NCBI GenBank assembly: GCA_004374725.1
Contig: SOKK01000095.1
Span: forward strand, 1-10,081
Direction: 5' to 3'
DNA from: Patescibacteria group bacterium
Lineage (GTDB): Bacteria > Patescibacteriota > SOKK01
DNA: 10,081 nucleotides
The notes under the pieces were generated by a model. That model was not told the DNA's origin. It saw only the letters and a program-made list of their open reading frames with translations, and did not search any database. This document shows, one piece after another, positions 7,298-10,081 of the stretch. Position numbers and translations under genes: made by a program. Numbering within the stretch: position 1 is the first letter of the stretch; each line of letters opens with the position of its first letter.

Positions 7298-9070
7298 ATG
7301 GCTAGACAAAACCGAGCAAAAATTACAAAGTTGGCGAAACAGACAGAAGGATTGCCGAATAAACCAGGAGTCTACCTTTTTAAAGACCAAAAAGATAAAC
7401 CTATTTATGTTGGCAAGGCCAAAAATCTTAAAAAAAGAGTAAATTCTTATTTTAAAGCAGATCGGAACAGCAAAGCAAGAAGAATTCTAGCTAAGACTTC
7501 TAGTTTAGAATCTATTGTGGTCAGTTCTGAAGTTGAAGCATTGATTTTGGAATCAAATTTAGTTAAAAGATACCAGCCGAAGTACAATGTTGATCTTAAG
7601 GATGATAAAAATTTTCTTTATCTTCGGATCTCAGTTCAGGAAGATTTTCCAAGGGTGAATTTTGTAAGAAGGGTTGAGAAAGATAAAGCAAAATATTTTG
7701 GACCGTTTACAAATGCTAAAGAGATCAGGTCAACTCTAAAATTTGTTCGCAGAATATTTCCGTTTCGTACTTGCAGTTTGAAAATTAAAGAGGGGAAAAA
7801 ACAAAAACCTTGTTTAGATTTACATCTTGGGAAATGTATTGGACCTTGCTTGGATAATGTTGAAAAGAATGACTATCGTAAAATTATTAATGATTTAATT
7901 TTGTTTTTAGAAGGGAAACAGAATGGGATTATTGATAGATTGAAAGATCAGATGGAGAAAGCGGTGAAATCAAAAGACTTTGAAAAGGCAGCTAAATTAC
8001 GTGATCAATTAAGGGGATTCAAGCAATTGACGATAAGACAAAAAGTTATTTCAACAAATTTCGTTGATCAGGATTTGATTGGTCTGAGAATTGGCAATAA
8101 AGTTGCAGTGGTTAATCTTTTTATGATCCGTTCCGGCAAATTGACTGGTTGTGAATATTTTACTTTAAAGAACGTTAATAGGTCTTCAAGAGGTGAAGTT
8201 TTAAGTTCTTTTATTCAAAATTATTATCAAAAAGTAGCGGATTTCCCCAAGGAAGTTATTTTAGATTTAGCACCAGATCAATTAGAAATTTTATCAGCTT
8301 GGTTAAATAAAATTTCTGATCATAGAATAAAAATCATTATTTCTAAAAAGGGTAATAAGAAGAAATTATTAAAGTTAGCGAATGAGAATGCGGAATTATA
8401 TTTAAATCAAATTGTTCGGCTCGGGGATTCACGCCTTGTTATAGAAAAGGCTTTGAAAGAATTATTGAAAGTCATTCAGCATCCGAAACTTCTAGCGCCT
8501 AAAAAATTTGATCTTAATAAAGCCAAGCGCTTTCGGATTGAGGGTTATGATATTTCCAATCTTCAAGGAAAAGATGCTTATGGTTCAATGGTGGTCTTGG
8601 AATTTTTTAAGAAAGAAGTAGAGAACAAAGATAAAGGAACGCGAGAAAAAAAGTGGCTTCTTAGATTGGCGAAAGATCAGTACCGCATTTTTCGCGTTAG
8701 AACAGTTACTAAACCGAATGATTACCGAATGTTTGGAGAGGTTCTTTCACGTCGTCTTGGCAATCGTAAAAAACATTCTGATGATGAGTCTTTTAGAACC
8801 TTGCCTGATTTAATTTTAATTGATGGAGGAAAAGGACAATTAAATGCTGCTTTGAAAGTATTAAAAAGTCTAGACCTTACGATCCCTGCGATTAGCTTAG
8901 CTAAAAAAGATGAGGTTATTTTCACCCCGCTTAATAAAGATGGAATCAAATTAGAAGAACGTAGTCAGGTTTTAAAAATTATTCAAAAGATTCGGGATGA
9001 GTCTCATCGTTTCAGTTTAAAATTTCATCGTAATTTGCGAAGCAAAAGTATTAGAAGAGGAGCAAGATGA
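7298..9070 (+). CDS. uvrC: excinuclease ABC subunit C, lacking the C-terminal helix-hairpin-helix pair
   Basis: Dual-incision nuclease of nucleotide excision repair, recruited by UvrB to damaged DNA. The N-terminal GIY-YIG nuclease (about 16-98) shows GVYLF (24-28), IYVGKAKNLKKRV (36-48, Arg47) and the catalytic-type Glu85 in ALILESNLVK. Four cysteines C159, C172, C180 and C184 match the spaced set reported to bind an iron-sulphur cluster in UvrC. A UVR helix pair (about 219-241, MEKAVKSKDFEKAAKLRD) contacts UvrB. The RNase H-like 5' nuclease has Asp418 (EGYDIS), Asp509 (ILIDGGKGQ) and His570 (DESHRF). The protein ends at FHRNLRSKSIRRGAR just after this domain, so the usual (HhH)2 DNA-binding tail is absent. 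Length is still 590 because of extra residues within the nuclease domain (about 437-460, 488-502). The stop overlaps the queH start by ATGA. Confidence 0.96.
   Translation: MARQNRAKITKLAKQTEGLPNKPGVYLFKDQKDKPIYVGKAKNLKKRVNSYFKADRNSKARRILAKTSSLESIVVSSEVEALILESNLVKRYQPKYNVDLKDDKNFLYLRISVQEDFPRVNFVRRVEKDKAKYFGPFTNAKEIRSTLKFVRRIFPFRTCSLKIKEGKKQKPCLDLHLGKCIGPCLDNVEKNDYRKIINDLILFLEGKQNGIIDRLKDQMEKAVKSKDFEKAAKLRDQLRGFKQLTIRQKVISTNFVDQDLIGLRIGNKVAVVNLFMIRSGKLTGCEYFTLKNVNRSSRGEVLSSFIQNYYQKVADFPKEVILDLAPDQLEILSAWLNKISDHRIKIIISKKGNKKKLLKLANENAELYLNQIVRLGDSRLVIEKALKELLKVIQHPKLLAPKKFDLNKAKRFRIEGYDISNLQGKDAYGSMVVLEFFKKEVENKDKGTREKKWLLRLAKDQYRIFRVRTVTKPNDYRMFGEVLSRRLGNRKKHSDDESFRTLPDLILIDGGKGQLNAALKVLKSLDLTIPAISLAKKDEVIFTPLNKDGIKLEERSQVLKIIQKIRDESHRFSLKFHRNLRSKSIRRGAR
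9053..9062 (+). promoter_or_regulatory. ribosome binding site of queH inside uvrC
   Basis: The purine run AGAAGAGGAG at the 3' end of uvrC includes AGGAG (9058-9062), 4 bp before the queH ATG at 9067. It supports this start and translational coupling through the ATGA overlap. Confidence 0.6.
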
Positions 9071-9609
9071 AACCCAAGCTACTTCTACATGTCTGTTGTG
9101 CACCTTGTGCCGGCCACCTATTAAAAGAGCTCCAAAAAGAATTTGATCTCACAGCCTACTTTTATAATCCCAACCTGGATAGCAAAGAGGAACATCAGAA
9201 AAGATTAGTTGAAGCAGAGAAATATTGTAAAAAACTAGGAATTGATTTAGTTAAGGGTGACTATAATCATAAAGAGTGGCTTGAAATGGTAAAAGGTTTT
9301 GAGAACGAGCCAGAGGGCGGGAAAAGATGTCTGAAATGTTTTGAAATGCGGCTTGGGGAAATAGCAAAATTTGGAAAAGAAAATAACTTCGATTGTTTTT
9401 CTACTACTCTAACAATCAGTCCTTATAAGAGTACAAAAGTAATCGGTCCGATTGGTAGAGAAGTGGCTAGAAAGTTTGAAGTGAAGTTTTTAGACAAGGA
9501 TTTCGGGAAGAGAGATAGATTTAAGAAAAGTCTAGAGATATGTAAAGAAGAAGGGTTTTACCGTCAGGATTATTGCGGGTGTGAGTTTAGTAGGGCAGGT
9601 AATAGGTGA
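9067..9609 (+). CDS. queH: epoxyqueuosine reductase QueH
   Basis: Reduces epoxyqueuosine to queuosine in tRNA, the last step of queuosine synthesis; QueH (DUF208) is the alternative to the cobalamin enzyme QueG. The N terminus LLLHVCCAPCAGH carries C10, C11 and C14. Further family cysteines are C88 and C91 (KRCLKCFEMRL), and C170 and C172 (YCGCEFS), which supply the iron-sulphur and metal ligands. TTLTISPYKS (113-122) and DFGKRDRF (145-152) are also typical. The start overlaps uvrC by ATGA and is supported by an AGGAG. The family normally ends soon after CGC-x-x-S; the last residues here, AGNR and the TGA stop, are encoded by heptad array D. No other queuosine gene is in the window, so the precursor pathway or base salvage must be elsewhere. 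Confidence 0.95.
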   Translation: MKPKLLLHVCCAPCAGHLLKELQKEFDLTAYFYNPNLDSKEEHQKRLVEAEKYCKKLGIDLVKGDYNHKEWLEMVKGFENEPEGGKRCLKCFEMRLGEIAKFGKENNFDCFSTTLTISPYKSTKVIGPIGREVARKFEVKFLDKDFGKRDRFKKSLEICKEEGFYRQDYCGCEFSRAGNR

Positions 9610-9632
9610 TGGGTGGTAGGGAATAGGTAAAA
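9598..9632 (+). repeat. heptanucleotide repeat array D (five units, overlaps the end of queH)
   Basis: Five consecutive 7-bp units GGTAATA, GGTGATG, GGTGGTA, GGGAATA, GGTAAAA are in perfect register and all begin GG. The queH stop TGA (9607-9609) is inside the second unit, so the array supplies the last codons and the stop. There is no opposing arm downstream. Orientation and unit type match the left arms of elements A and B. Confidence 0.65.
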
Positions 9633-9693
9633 TTGGTATAGCTATTTTGTAGTTTTTGTTTTACAATAAAGTTGCTTAATAGTTTTTAGTTCA

Positions 9694-9700
9694 AAAGGAG
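9694..9700 (+). promoter_or_regulatory. strong Shine-Dalgarno of the LiaI/LiaF-type gene
   Basis: AAAGGAG lies 8 bp before the ATG at 9709, an ideal spacing. It shows that the organism does use anti-Shine-Dalgarno pairing, in contrast to the minus-strand genes here, which have none. Confidence 0.8.
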
Positions 9701-9708
9701 TATCAAAA

Positions 9709-10011
9709 ATGTTTTTTGCGCTTGTCTTAATTGCTCTTGGAGTGATTTTTCTGTTGAAGAATTTGGGGTATATCAGTACAGATACCTGGGATGTGCTCTG
9801 GCCAATTTTGATTATTGCGGCGGGGCTCTCGTTCCTTGTTGGAAAGTTTAGAGTAAAAAGAAAGTTCTATCGTTTCTGTGACCGGGTTGAAGATTATGAT
9901 TGGGATGAATTTGGTGAGAAAATGAAACGGAAATTCGCGAAGTTTGAGGAGGAAATCCCTGATGAAATCAAGGTAGAAATGAAAAAGTCTAAAAAGAAAA
10001 AGAAAAAATAG
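9709..10011 (+). CDS. small membrane protein with LiaI/LiaF-like transmembrane region (DUF5668-type)
   Basis: A 100-residue protein with two predicted membrane helices: about 2-20 (MFFALVLIALGVIFLLKNLG) and about 29-47 (VLWPILIIAAGLSFLVGKF). The short turn between them, YISTDTWDVLWP, gives the pattern G-x-x-x-L-x-x-N-x-G ... W-x-x-x-W-P-x-x-x-I-x-x-G that I associate with the LiaI/LiaF-like transmembrane module. After the helices comes a charged cytoplasmic tail with an acidic, aromatic stretch (CDRVEDYDWDEFGEK) and a poly-lysine end. In Firmicutes such modules sit in cell-envelope stress sensing; that role cannot be transferred here. The start has a strong Shine-Dalgarno. The gene is followed after 2 bp by a PIN-domain gene, probably cotranscribed. 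Confidence 0.7.
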   Translation: MFFALVLIALGVIFLLKNLGYISTDTWDVLWPILIIAAGLSFLVGKFRVKRKFYRFCDRVEDYDWDEFGEKMKRKFAKFEEEIPDEIKVEMKKSKKKKKK

Positions 10012-10013
10012 AG

Positions 10014-10081
10014 ATGTGGAAAGTTGTTGTTGATACTAATTTGTTTATTGCGGCGTACTTTAACCGCCAGAGTGCTTCAGC
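10014..10081 (+). CDS. PIN-domain protein, 5' part only (runs off the right edge)
   Basis: An open frame from ATG gives 22 residues, MWKVVVDTNLFIAAYFNRQS and on to the edge. The start KVVVDTNLFIAAYF is the classic first strand of a PIN nuclease domain, with the first catalytic acidic residue at Asp7 and the following T-N. The form is closest to the PIN_3 group of putative toxin ribonucleases. The ATG lies 2 bp after the preceding stop, with no clear Shine-Dalgarno, so translation may be coupled. No antitoxin-like gene is visible upstream: the preceding protein is a membrane protein. The remaining acidic residues lie outside the window. Confidence 0.65.
   Translation, partial: MWKVVVDTNLFIAAYFNRQSAS

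Noticed and set aside
9647..9667. Promoter (TACAAT at 9662-9667) or weak hairpin TTGTA/TACAA before the LiaI-type gene
   Set aside because: No -35 at a usable distance and only a 5-bp stem; too weak to annotate.

Overview
The window reads as chromosomal DNA of a bacterium with short intergenic gaps and roughly 40% GC. A compact RpoB without large lineage inserts, several genes with no Shine-Dalgarno sequence, a probably leaderless gene, and rpoB under its own promoter without rplJ/rplL in front all suggest a candidate-phyla-radiation (Patescibacteria-like) genome. That placement is an inference from gene style, not from a marker tree. Stop codons TAA, TAG and TGA are all used as stops, so the standard bacterial code fits.

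Left half, minus strand, in transcription order: a two-CBS-domain protein (7141-6689), trigger factor tig (6634-5324), clpP (5233-4658), an MFS permease (4635-3340), a small terminator-like hairpin, then a strong sigma70-type promoter, a structured leader and rpoB (3122-69). tig and clpP are classical neighbours, but no clpX follows; the MFS gene sits in that place. rpoB is the core RNA polymerase beta subunit. Its frame is closed by TAA at 69-71, in the middle of one of the most conserved stretches of the protein. The expected C-terminal sequence continues in the same frame down to base 1, so the gene is either really interrupted or carries a sequence error near what may be a contig end.

Right half, plus strand: uvrC (7298-9070) overlaps queH (9067-9609) by ATGA. 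Then come a small LiaI/LiaF-type membrane protein (9709-10011) and the first 22 codons of a PIN-domain protein (10014 to the edge). uvrC and the CBS gene diverge from a 156-bp region with two recognisable promoters; uvrC appears to be leaderless. The UvrC protein stops right after its RNase H-like nuclease domain and lacks the usual C-terminal helix-hairpin-helix pair.

The most unusual structure is a family of 7-bp-period repeats, approximate unit (G/T/A)GT(N)A(A/T)A. It occupies most of the sizeable intergenic gaps: 3248-3282, 5241-5329, a degenerate trace at 6639-6659, 7148-7222 and 9598-9632. Two copies (5241-5329 and 7148-7222) are inverted pairs that fold in exact heptad register into long hairpins. 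Two copies run into the 3' ends of genes and supply the stop codons of tig (TAG) and queH (TGA). This looks like a dispersed, mobile or self-expanding short-repeat family.
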